Below are positions 6,236 to 11,939 of a stretch of 11,939 nucleotides of DNA, piece after piece. This DNA is from UBA7672 sp035995285 (GTDB lineage: Bacteria; Pseudomonadota; Alphaproteobacteria; Caulobacterales; Hyphomonadaceae): contig DASYKO010000220.1 in assembly GCA_035995285.1 (NCBI GenBank), positions 1 through 11,939 of the forward strand, in the 5' to 3' direction. Both the position numbers and the translations under genes were made by a program. Positions within the stretch are counted from its first letter, which is position 1; each line of letters begins with the position of its first letter. Below the pieces are notes generated by a model. The model searched no databases and was not told the origin of the DNA. It worked only from the letters and a program-made list of their open reading frames with translations.

Positions 6236-7564
6236 TTACTTCACTGCTATGAGCGTGCCCTTGTCGTCCAGCAGGAAAATCTTTCCGGCTGCGGCGATGG
6301 GCTCGATGTAGACCGTGCCGCCCACTTTCAGCTCGCCGACGGTCTTCCCGTCCTGCGGGGAAAGGGCGAGGAGCTGGCCGCGCGAGGAGGCGACCATCAG
6401 CTTGCCGGAGACGACCAGCGGGCCGACCCAGACGATGCGCTCCTTCTTGTCCTTGGGCTTGTTGTAGAGCGGCAGCTCGCGCACCCAGATGATCTTGCCG
6501 TCGACCTTGTTGAAGCAGACGACCTTGCCCTCGACGCCGACGATGAACAGGAACTGTCCTTCGATCACCGGGCCCTGGCGCGAGCCGAACACCACCTTCC
6601 AGATGGGCGAACCGGAGCGAGCCTCGTAGGCGGCAAGCACGCCGGACTGGCTGGCGGCAAAGACCATGCCGTCGGAAATGCTGGGCCGCCCTGCGATGTC
6701 GTTGATCACCGAGAGCGGCGTATAGCGGCCCAGGGTGGAGAGCGTGTCGGACCAGAGGCGCTGGCCGTTCTGCGGCACGTAGGTGATGAGCTGGCCCGAG
6801 GAATAGGGAACGGCCAGCAGGTCCGCCGTGACGGCGGGGCTGGGCGAGGAGAGCACGCGCGCGGTTTCGGCGATGGCCTGGTCGGACCAGAGGACTTCGC
6901 CGGTGTCGGTGTCGAGCGAGTAGAACTCGTTGTTGGTGGAGGTGAGGAAGGCGCGGTTGCCCATGATGGCGGGCGAGGACGACATCGGCGTGTCGAGCGA
7001 TCGGCGCCAGATCTGGGCGCCGGTGGCGAGGTTCATCGCTTCGACGAAGCTGTAGCCGGAGGCGACGATCAGCTTGTCGCCGGCGATGGCGAGGCCGCCG
7101 CCGACGGAATGCTTGTCGCGCTTGCTGTTGGTCGACTTGAGATCGCGCTGCCAGATCTTGTGGCCGTTGCCGGCGTCGAAGGCGAAGACGTGCTGGTCCG
7201 AGTCGATGACGTAGACGCGGTTGTCCTTCACCACGGGGGCGGCGACGATGCGCTTGCTGGTGCTGGATCCGGAGACCTTGGCTTTCCAGGCGATCTTGAA
7301 TTCGGGCGCGGCTTCGAGATTGCCGGGGATTTTCGCGGCGGTGACGCCGGACTGCAGCCAGTCGCCGGCGGGCGTTGCGGTGGGGAGCGTGACCGTTGTG
7401 GAGGCGAACGCCGGATCGGGCGTCAGCGTGTCCTGGAACGGGTTGATCGTGACACGGGCGGCGAGTTCCTCCTCGGAGACCTTCGGCTTTCCGTTGCCGA
7501 ACAGGTTGCAGGAGGCAAGCAGCACCAGCGGAGCCGCGAGCAGAAGTTTACGCAGGGGGGACAT
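6236..7564 (-). CDS. bamB: Outer-membrane assembly lipoprotein BamB (PQQ beta-propeller)
   Basis: BamB is the beta-propeller lipoprotein of the BAM complex that inserts beta-barrel proteins into the outer membrane, working from the periplasmic face. The protein from ATG 7564 has 442 residues. It begins with a short basic region (MSPLRK), a hydrophobic stretch and the lipobox LASC with Cys19 as lipidation site. The mature part has PQQ-type repeats that recur as G-x-x-x-W, for example GHKIWQRDL, GAQIWRRSL, GEVLWSD, GQRLWSD, GSPIWKVVF and GKIIWVREL, consistent with blades of an eight-bladed propeller. A GTG nine bases upstream (7573) is an alternative start, giving 445 residues; neither has a strong Shine-Dalgarno sequence. 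It lies within 12 bases of the yfgM-like stop and upstream of der. A PQQ dehydrogenase is excluded by the lipoprotein start, the length and the absence of catalytic domains. Confidence 0.95.
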   Translation of the reverse strand: MSPLRKLLLAAPLVLLASCNLFGNGKPKVSEEELAARVTINPFQDTLTPDPAFASTTVTLPTATPAGDWLQSGVTAAKIPGNLEAAPEFKIAWKAKVSGSSTSKRIVAAPVVKDNRVYVIDSDQHVFAFDAGNGHKIWQRDLKSTNSKRDKHSVGGGLAIAGDKLIVASGYSFVEAMNLATGAQIWRRSLDTPMSSSPAIMGNRAFLTSTNNEFYSLDTDTGEVLWSDQAIAETARVLSSPSPAVTADLLAVPYSSGQLITYVPQNGQRLWSDTLSTLGRYTPLSVINDIAGRPSISDGMVFAASQSGVLAAYEARSGSPIWKVVFGSRQGPVIEGQFLFIVGVEGKVVCFNKVDGKIIWVRELPLYNKPKDKKERIVWVGPLVVSGKLMVASSRGQLLALSPQDGKTVGELKVGGTVYIEPIAAAGKIFLLDDKGTLIAVK

Positions 7565-7576
7565 GGGTGTCACTCG

Positions 7577-8320
7577 CTACTGGCTCGGCGGTTTGGCAGG
7601 CTGCGCCGGAGCAGGCGTCGCAGGCGTGGCGGCCACGGGAGGTGCGGGCGCCGCAGGAGTTGTGGCGGCAGCCGGTGCGCTGGCTTTCGGGAGGGCGTTG
7701 AGGGCCTGGTTGGCGCGCTGCTTCATCGCGTCCGGCGCCTCGATCTCGAGTGAGAGGGCCTGGTATTCGGAACGGGCGCGCTCGACATTGCCGGCGTCGA
7801 GCGCCTTGGCGGCGACGAGTTCGCGGGCGAGGGCTGCAGTCTGGCCGCCCCGGTCGATCACCGGCTTCACCAGGGCTTCGATCTCTTCGAGCCTGGCGGT
7901 GTCGGCTTTCAGGTAGGCGAGCTTGAGAAGGGCGATCGAGCCCATCAGGCCCTTGTCCTTATCGGCGGCGGCCTTGAGCGCGAGTTCGATGGCGGCGGGA
8001 TCCTTGCCGGCCTGACCCTCGACCTGGGCGGCCATCATGTTCGAGATCGCGGCAAAGCCGCCATTGCCCTGCCCCAGCTGGACGAAGGCCTGGCGGGCGG
8101 CGGGAAGGTCAGGCTTGCGCAGGGCGGTGGTCGCCGTGTCGTACACCTTGGCGTCGGCGTCGATGCCGGAGGCTTTCTGGGCCTTGTAGAATTCCCAGAC
8201 GCCGACGAAGACCACCATCGCCACGAACGCGGCGATGATGACCGGATACAGCCTCTTCCACCATGTCAGGGCGGCTTCCTGGCGGAGGGACTGGTCAACT
8301 TCCTCAAAGGCGTCGGTCAC
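7577..8320 (-). CDS. YfgM-like tetratricopeptide membrane protein, 247 aa
   Basis: This resembles YfgM, a membrane-anchored TPR protein linked in Escherichia coli to the SecYEG translocon and periplasmic chaperones. An N-terminal cytoplasmic region (1–22, ending TWWKRLYP) precedes one membrane helix (about 25–43). A periplasmic helical domain follows (50–205) with Ala-rich paired helices such as AKVYDTATTALRK and ARQAFVQLG, matching the TPR_21 type domain. The tail 212–247 is almost wholly Ala, Pro and Thr, low complexity and an addition compared with YfgM. The start is GTG at 8320 with AGGAG five bases upstream, which decides it. It precedes bamB directly, the same order as yfgM–bamB–der in enterobacteria, and this synteny strengthens the assignment. 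Sequence identity to YfgM appears low, so the name rests on architecture and context. Confidence 0.85.
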   Translation of the reverse strand: MTDAFEEVDQSLRQEAALTWWKRLYPVIIAAFVAMVVFVGVWEFYKAQKASGIDADAKVYDTATTALRKPDLPAARQAFVQLGQGNGGFAAISNMMAAQVEGQAGKDPAAIELALKAAADKDKGLMGSIALLKLAYLKADTARLEEIEALVKPVIDRGGQTAALARELVAAKALDAGNVERARSEYQALSLEIEAPDAMKQRANQALNALPKASAPAAATTPAAPAPPVAATPATPAPAQPAKPPSQ

Positions 8321-8340
8321 GTAAGCTCCTGCCGCGGTCT

Positions 8341-8406
8341 ATTGCCCGCATCCGGTCCCCGAATAGGCTGCCCAGCTACTAGCCTATGGGAGCGGCTGCG
8401 GGCAAT
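8341..8406. repeat. Long-stem inverted repeat (hairpin) between panB and yfgM-like gene
   Basis: The arms 8341–8369 and 8381–8406 pair over 24 positions with two mismatches (8351/8396 and 8355/8392) and one three-base bulge (8360–8362), around an 11-base loop. Outer stem is ATTGCCCGCA with TGCGGGCAAT; inner stem is ATAGGCT with AGCCTAT. The element starts 18 bases after the panB stop (minus strand) and ends about 20 bases before the GTG of the yfgM-like gene, just upstream of its Shine-Dalgarno sequence. There is no T-run on either side. In the RNA it would be a very stable leader or intercistronic structure. Confidence 0.7.
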
Positions 8407-8424
8407 TGAACAAAGCCGTTGGGA

Positions 8425-9249
8425 TTATGGCTGTTTTTTGAGCGTGTAGGTTTCCTTTTCCCCGGGGAAACGCCGGGCCCGCACATCTGCGGCATATCCG
8501 TCCACAGCCTTGGCGATTTCGGACCTGAGGTCGGCATAACGCCGCACGAATCGCGGGGTCCAGTCGAACATGCCGAGAAGATCGTCTGTAACGAGAATCT
8601 GGCCATCGCAGGTGGCTGAAGCGCCGATTCCGACTGTGGGGCAGGAAACCTGCCTGGTGATCTGGGCGGCGAGGTCTTCGGCCACCCCCTCGATCACCAT
8701 GGCGAAGCAGCCGGCCTCGTCGGCGGCGACGGCTTCGGAGATGACACGGTTACGCTCTTTCTCGGTCCGGCCGCGGGCCTTGAAGCCGCCGTCAACGTTC
8801 GTGGCCTGTGGCCGCAATCCCACATGGGCCATCACCGGGATGCCGCGCTCGACCAGGTGCTTCACCGTGGCGGCGGCGTATTCGCCCGCCTCGATCTTCA
8901 CGGCCTGGCAGCCGACTTCCTTCATGATGTGGGCGGCGTTGTGGAAGGCCTGCTCGGGGCTGGCTTCGTAGGAGCCGAAGGGCATGTCGACAACGACGAA
9001 TGCCTTCTTCGAGGCGCGCATCACGGCCTGGCCGTGCAGGATCATCATGTCGAGCGTGACGCCGACGGTGGTGGTGAGGCCGTGGACGACCATGCCGACG
9101 CTGTCGCCGACAAGGAGAAGATCGCACTTTTCATCCAGCAGGGCGGCCATCGGCGCGGTGTAGGCGGTGAGGCAGACCAGCGGCTCGCCATTCTTGGCGG
9201 CGGCGATGTCCTTCACGGTCTTGCGGGCTGATTGAACCTGGGCGGACAT
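8425..9249 (-). CDS. panB: 3-methyl-2-oxobutanoate hydroxymethyltransferase (PanB)
   Basis: PanB transfers a hydroxymethyl group from methylene-tetrahydrofolate to 2-oxoisovalerate, making ketopantoate, the first step of pantothenate and CoA synthesis. The 274-residue product fits the family's usual 260–280. A TIM barrel is expected; key residues visible are Asp49 and Ser50 in VGDS, Asp88 in VVDMPFGSY (metal ligands), Lys118 and Glu120 in VKIEAGE, and the catalytic Glu187 in VIEGV. GGFKARGR (154–161) and IGASATCDGQILV (208–220) are also typical. The ATG at 9249 was chosen because the family begins near this point and AGAGGGG lies about ten bases upstream; in-frame starts at 9282 (ATG) and 9303 (GTG) would add 11 or 18 residues not seen in the family. 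panC is not adjacent. It follows the nnrU-like gene on the same strand by 69 bases. Identification is firm. Confidence 0.97.
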   Translation of the reverse strand: MSAQVQSARKTVKDIAAAKNGEPLVCLTAYTAPMAALLDEKCDLLLVGDSVGMVVHGLTTTVGVTLDMMILHGQAVMRASKKAFVVVDMPFGSYEASPEQAFHNAAHIMKEVGCQAVKIEAGEYAAATVKHLVERGIPVMAHVGLRPQATNVDGGFKARGRTEKERNRVISEAVAADEAGCFAMVIEGVAEDLAAQITRQVSCPTVGIGASATCDGQILVTDDLLGMFDWTPRFVRRYADLRSEIAKAVDGYAADVRARRFPGEKETYTLKKQP

Positions 9250-9318
9250 CAGGATGCCCCTCTGCTGCGGTGCAGCGCTCATTAGAGCGCAAAGCCCGCT
9301 CACGCAATGTCGGGAGGG

Positions 9319-9912
9319 TTAACCCGCGCTCGGCAGCATCACCGGCACGGAGAAGATGATGTAGTGGGCGTAGAAGGCCAGGATCGCAAAGAGCGAGAGG
9401 CCCAGGCCGACCGCCAGAAAGTCGCCCAGAATGTTGGGGTGCTCTACCTTGCCCGCACCGATATCGCCCCGCTCGGCGACAGCCACGCGATCGACCACGC
9501 CGTAGATCAGGAAGGCGCCGAAGAGGATCACCGAGGCAAGGTCGCCATTGGAGATCAGGTGGGCGGCGGCCCAGAGAGCCACGGCGGTGATCATCGGATG
9601 GCGGACGGCCTTCTTGATGTAGCCGGTCGGCGCATAGGCGGCGACGATCAGCACCATCGCCGGGATCATGATTATGATGGAGACCCAACGCGTCCAGTCC
9701 GGCGGGGTCCACACGTCGCGCCAGGGCTTGAGATAGGCATAGCCCCAGACCATAGCGGCAAAGCTGACGAGGCTGAGGAGCGAATAGAGGCCCATATACG
9801 GCCCACGGCCCATGCGATGGGCGAGGCTGTCCTCTCCGCGCGAGCGGAAGCTCGTATAGAAGTGGACGGCGAAGAAGACCGCTAGACCGCCGATGAAGGC
9901 AGTGAGATACAT
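9319..9912 (-). CDS. NnrU family membrane protein, 197 aa
   Basis: NnrU-type proteins are multi-helix inner-membrane proteins. In Rhodobacter NnrU is needed for nitric oxide reductase expression or function, and distant relatives include plant zeta-carotene isomerase (Z-ISO); the role here cannot be deduced. Six hydrophobic segments lie near residues 2–19, 44–60, 76–95, 108–122, 125–141 and 167–187. Conserved features are His17 in the first helix, RGPYMGLYSL (36–45), RHPM (104–107) and HLISNGDLAS (118–127), which are strong family markers. The ATG at 9912 begins directly at the first helix; an ATG at 9951 would add 13 residues of unlikely composition (PLGPGVRG). No nitric oxide or nitrate genes are nearby. 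It is the first gene of the minus-strand run and diverges from the methyltransferase across a 216-base gap. Confidence 0.9.
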   Translation of the reverse strand: MYLTAFIGGLAVFFAVHFYTSFRSRGEDSLAHRMGRGPYMGLYSLLSLVSFAAMVWGYAYLKPWRDVWTPPDWTRWVSIIIMIPAMVLIVAAYAPTGYIKKAVRHPMITAVALWAAAHLISNGDLASVILFGAFLIYGVVDRVAVAERGDIGAGKVEHPNILGDFLAVGLGLSLFAILAFYAHYIIFSVPVMLPSAG

Positions 9913-10094
9913 AACGTGACCCCGTACCCCGGGCCCAAGCGGCCAGTCCACCCGGCGCGCACAAGAGCAAAGGTTCGCGGCGGGCGCAACCTCGATGGGA
10001 CTGGATGGTAGGACAGGTTAAGCGGACGGGTGGTTTCAGCCGCCACGGACGGCCTGCCCTCGGGGGAACGACAGGATATGGCCCGGAGCGACGT

Positions 10095-10123
10095 TTGGAT
10101 TTGCCAACCGCGGTTGCTATGAG
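10095..10123 (+). promoter_or_regulatory. Candidate promoter of the methyltransferase gene
   Basis: TTGGAT (10095–10100) and TATGAG (10118–10123) are separated by exactly 17 bases and resemble weak -35 and -10 boxes (three and four of six consensus positions). Transcription would begin at or next to the ATG at 10129, so the mRNA would be leaderless or nearly so. The match is weak and unproven. Confidence 0.35.
10105..10116. promoter_or_regulatory. Perfect 12-bp palindrome, possible operator
   Basis: CAACCGCGGTTG is a perfect palindrome 12 bases upstream of the methyltransferase ATG. It falls between the two boxes of the candidate promoter, where a dimeric regulator could act. No regulator gene lies next to it. 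A 12-bp palindrome can arise by chance in GC-rich DNA. Confidence 0.4.
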
Positions 10124-10128
10124 GGGCA

Positions 10129-10938
10129 ATGCCTCCCCCCGGTCGACAGGACATACCGACATCGCGCCAGCGCCACGCGGAAGCCTGGGCCTCGGCATGG
10201 AAGCTGATCGACGCCCAGCTCTCACCCCTGGGACTGAAGGCGATTGAAGCGCTCAAGCTCAATCGTGGCGATGTCGTTCTCGATATCGGTTGCGGCGCCG
10301 GGCAGACGCTGCTGCAGCTGTCCGAGCATATAGGGACCAGCGGGCGCGTGATCGGCGTGGATGTCGCCGCGCAACTCCTCGAAATCGCCCGGCAGAGAAC
10401 GGCACACCTCCCTCAGGTGACGTTGATCGAAGCCGACGCTCAATCCCTGAACCTCCCGGCTGCAAGCGCCGATGCGGTGTTCTCTCGATTTGGCGTGATG
10501 GGTTTTGCAGACCCGGTCGAGGCTTTCACCAATTTCCGGCGCATTCTGAAGCCGCGCGGCGCCCTGGCGTTCAGTTGCTGGCGTTCGCTTGAAGAGAACG
10601 AACTGGATCGCTTCCCACTCGCGGCCGCGGGATTGGAGGCCGAGGCCGATGCAACCCCTTTCAGTTTCGCTGATCCCGAACACCTGCGCCGAACGCTGGA
10701 GGCGGCCGGCTTCGGCGACATCACGATCCGGGCGCACGACGAGAGCGTGTCGAGCGGCGATCTCGACGCAATGACGTCGGTGCTGCTGGAAGTTGGAGCG
10801 CTGGGGAAGATTGTCCGCGAGGCGCCCGCGCTACGCAGTACGGCGGAGCCCCGATTGCGGGAGGCATTGGGCGCCCTGGGCGATACATCCGACGTGCAAC
10901 TTCTAGCTTCCGTCTGGATCGTATCGGCAACGGCGTGA
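10129..10938 (+). CDS. Class I SAM-dependent methyltransferase, 269 aa
   Basis: A cytoplasmic methyltransferase of the Methyltransf_11/UbiE-like group; the substrate is unknown. The N-terminal lead (15–35, AEAWASAWKLIDAQLSPLG) is the helix that caps the cofactor site in this group. Motif I VLDIGCGAGQT spans 50–60, the acidic motif II residue is Asp78 in GVDVA, and Asp103 in EADAQSL is where the adenine is usually contacted. FRRILKPRGALAFSCW (136–151) is the post-motif III strand. The C-terminal third is variable and probably determines substrate. The ATG at 10129 is the only in-frame ATG that keeps the cap helix; GAGGGG precedes it by just two bases, too close for normal initiation, so a leaderless mRNA is possible. 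It stands alone, divergent from nnrU and convergent with the anti-sigma gene. Family call strong, function open. Confidence 0.9.
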   Translation: MPPPGRQDIPTSRQRHAEAWASAWKLIDAQLSPLGLKAIEALKLNRGDVVLDIGCGAGQTLLQLSEHIGTSGRVIGVDVAAQLLEIARQRTAHLPQVTLIEADAQSLNLPAASADAVFSRFGVMGFADPVEAFTNFRRILKPRGALAFSCWRSLEENELDRFPLAAAGLEAEADATPFSFADPEHLRRTLEAAGFGDITIRAHDESVSSGDLDAMTSVLLEVGALGKIVREAPALRSTAEPRLREALGALGDTSDVQLLASVWIVSATA

Positions 10939-10959
10939 CGGCCGGCGTTGATCGCAGGC

Positions 10960-11325
10960 CTACCGCGACTGCAGGGCCATCGCGCCGATGAGGAAGCTGA
11001 GGCCGGCGAGTACGGCGACGATGGCGAACTGGACGGAGTCGGGCGTGGTCTGGGCGGCGTGGGTGAGGTCGACCTGGGCGGCGGAGGCGCGCACGCTGTT
11101 GGTGACACCGGTGAGCCATTCGTCCATCTTGAGACGCGAGGCGAGTTCTGAAATGCCGCCGATGGCGAAGCCGGCGCCGATCGCGCCGGCGCCCAGGATG
11201 ACGGGACGGCGCCACTGGCGGGTGGTCTTCACGTCGTCCATCACGCGGGCGGTGAAGCCTTCGTCACTGATCGCGGCTTCATCGGCGGCGAGCAGTTTCT
11301 CCAGGTTGTCTTCTGGTTCGGACAT
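10960..11325 (-). CDS. Probable membrane anti-sigma factor, 121 aa
   Basis: A small protein directly downstream of an ECF sigma factor, the usual place of its anti-sigma factor. The N-terminal cytoplasmic part (1–40) has an amphipathic helix (NLEKLLAADEA, then GFTARVMDDV, 23–32), like the sigma-binding region of small alphaproteobacterial anti-sigma proteins. Two hydrophobic segments follow at about 41–59 and 99–117, with a periplasmic part between them (60–98) that could sense a signal. There is no cysteine in the protein, so it is not a zinc-binding (ZAS) anti-sigma factor. ATG 11325 has GAGG eight bases upstream; starts at 11349 and 11364 would overlap or reach the sigma gene. The protein itself matches no family I can name, so the role is inferred from position and topology. 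Confidence 0.75.
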   Translation of the reverse strand: MSEPEDNLEKLLAADEAAISDEGFTARVMDDVKTTRQWRRPVILGAGAIGAGFAIGGISELASRLKMDEWLTGVTNSVRASAAQVDLTHAAQTTPDSVQFAIVAVLAGLSFLIGAMALQSR

Positions 11326-11350
11326 TGGCGTATCCTCGTCCACAAACATC

Positions 11351-11887
11351 TCACGCAACTCCATAGGGGGCCAGCGCCTTTTGTAGTTTGGCCCGGCCCC
11401 GGAGAACCCACGATTTTACAGACCCAAGTGGCGCTTCCATGGCGATGGCGGCCTCGCCATGGCTCATCCCGGCGCCCAGGCACAGGGCGATGGCGGAGCG
11501 TTCGTTGTCTTCCAGCATGGCCATGGCGCGCATCAGGTCGATCTTTTCCCCGCCCTTCTCTCCCCCGATTTGGTCGGCCTCTCCCGACATCGTTTCCTCG
11601 TCGATCTCGGAGGTGGCCTCGCGGCGGCCGTGCAGGAATTCGCGGTAGGCGATGGTGCACACCCAGGACTTGAACGACCCGCCGCGCCAGGTGGAGCGAT
11701 AGCGCCAGGCGGCGAGGAAGGCGCCCTGGGCAATGTCGTCGCCATCGGAGGCGGAGCGGGCAAGGCGTCGGGCAAGAGCTCTCACCGCAGCCTGAGAGCG
11801 GGCGACCAGTTTGCCAAAGGCTTCCCGGTCGCCCGCCATCGCGGCGCGTGTCAGTTCGGCATCGGCAGGGTCAGAGCTGCCAGACAC
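11351..11887 (-). CDS. ECF-type RNA polymerase sigma factor, 178 aa
   Basis: An extracytoplasmic-function sigma factor that directs RNA polymerase to a stress or envelope regulon. It has the two ECF domains. Sigma-2 spans about 9–89, with DDIAQGAFLAAWR (50–62) for core binding and FKSWVCTIAYREFLHGRR (72–89) covering regions 2.3–2.4 that melt and read the -10. A charged linker (90–115) follows. Sigma-4 (about 120–172) holds the helix-turn-helix GMSHGEAAIAMEAPLGSVKSW for -35 recognition, and ends RGRAKLQKAL. The GTG at 11887 lies two bases after the stop codon of the gene upstream; no good Shine-Dalgarno sequence is seen, so initiation may be coupled. The usual LPxxxR start of region 4 is LEDNER here, within family variation. 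Its 3' end is followed by the putative anti-sigma gene 25 bases on. Assignment to ECF is firm; the regulon is unknown. Confidence 0.93.
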   Translation of the reverse strand: MSGSSDPADAELTRAAMAGDREAFGKLVARSQAAVRALARRLARSASDGDDIAQGAFLAAWRYRSTWRGGSFKSWVCTIAYREFLHGRREATSEIDEETMSGEADQIGGEKGGEKIDLMRAMAMLEDNERSAIALCLGAGMSHGEAAIAMEAPLGSVKSWVLRGRAKLQKALAPYGVA

Positions 11888-11889
11888 GC

Positions 11890-11939
11890 TCAGCGACGCT
11901 TCGACTCGTTGGCGAAGAAGTGCAGGCCGAGGAAGGCCA
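11890..11939 (-). CDS. C-terminal end of an unidentified gene (partial)
   Basis: Reading leftward from the window edge, one frame gives AFLGLHFFANESKRR and then TGA at 11892–11890, two bases before the GTG of the sigma factor. The hydrophobic stretch ending in a basic tail suggests the end of a membrane protein whose last helix leaves the membrane on the cytoplasmic side. Only 15 codons are visible, so neither family nor function can be given. The tight junction suggests one operon with the sigma factor. Confidence 0.45.
   Translation of the reverse strand, partial: AFLGLHFFANESKRR

Noticed and set aside
5147..7753. An 868-codon open frame on the plus strand
   Set aside because: It lies antisense to der, bamB and the end of the yfgM-like gene, all identified by motifs. 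Long antisense frames are common in GC-rich DNA, and its translation is a low-complexity mix of Gly, Asp, Ala and Arg without domains.
8414..8440. Plus-strand AGCC...GGCT stem followed by six T residues, like an intrinsic terminator
   Set aside because: The stem is only four pairs with an 11-base loop, it lies within and beside the panB 3' end, and no plus-strand gene leads into it.
9318..9323. GTTAAC as a possible half site for the cell-cycle regulator CtrA
   Set aside because: A CtrA site needs two TTAA half sites seven bases apart; no second one is present, and the sequence overlaps the nnrU-like stop codon.
9131..10225. A 364-codon minus-strand frame across the nnrU-like gene and its upstream region
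   Set aside because: It overlaps nnrU and panB in another frame, is full of Arg, Pro and Gly, and shows no family features.
10939..10959. Possible terminator between the methyltransferase and the anti-sigma gene
   Set aside because: The 21-base convergent gap has no stable stem or T-run.

Overview
The window looks like a chromosomal segment of a GC-rich alphaproteobacterium. The run radA–cvpA–purF–SDR is a familiar alphaproteobacterial order. The yfgM-like gene, bamB and der form an envelope/ribosome block also common in this class. The C-terminus of PurF (HCFTGDYPT in place of the Bacillus Fe–S cysteine region) and the Der protein with its KH-type tail fit as well. Gene style suggests Caulobacterales/Hyphomonadaceae or relatives, but this is an inference from protein sequence alone and genus cannot be fixed. 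Nothing resembles a prophage, insertion sequence with transposase, CRISPR array, rRNA or tRNA.

Layout. (1) Positions 1–3856, plus strand: the 3' two thirds of radA (DNA repair), cvpA, purF (purine synthesis) and an SDR oxidoreductase. They are packed with gaps of 9–20 bases or overlaps, so very likely one transcript. cvpA and purF both appear to start at TTG with good Shine-Dalgarno sequences. (2) Positions 3857–4045: convergent intergenic spacer with a REP-type hairpin preceded by GTAG, inside a 130-bp stretch bounded by perfect 11-bp inverted repeats. (3) Positions 4046–9912, minus strand, read right to left: nnrU-like membrane protein, panB, yfgM-like TPR membrane protein, bamB, der, an 83-aa two-helix membrane protein and a 154-aa protein of unknown function. 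A 66-bp long-stem inverted repeat lies between panB and the yfgM-like gene. (4) Positions 9913–10128: divergent promoter region with a perfect 12-bp palindrome placed in the spacer of a candidate promoter. (5) Positions 10129–10938, plus strand: a SAM-dependent methyltransferase. (6) Positions 10960–11939, minus strand: the tail of an unidentified gene, an ECF sigma factor and a two-helix membrane protein that is probably its anti-sigma factor.

The genes are mostly housekeeping: recombination and repair, purine and pantothenate synthesis, outer-membrane protein assembly, ribosome assembly and one stress-type sigma module. I found no convincing new multi-gene system. The best leads are the REP/inverted-repeat element at 3858–3987, the long hairpin at 8341–8406, the palindrome upstream of the methyltransferase, and the two uncharacterised small genes behind der.
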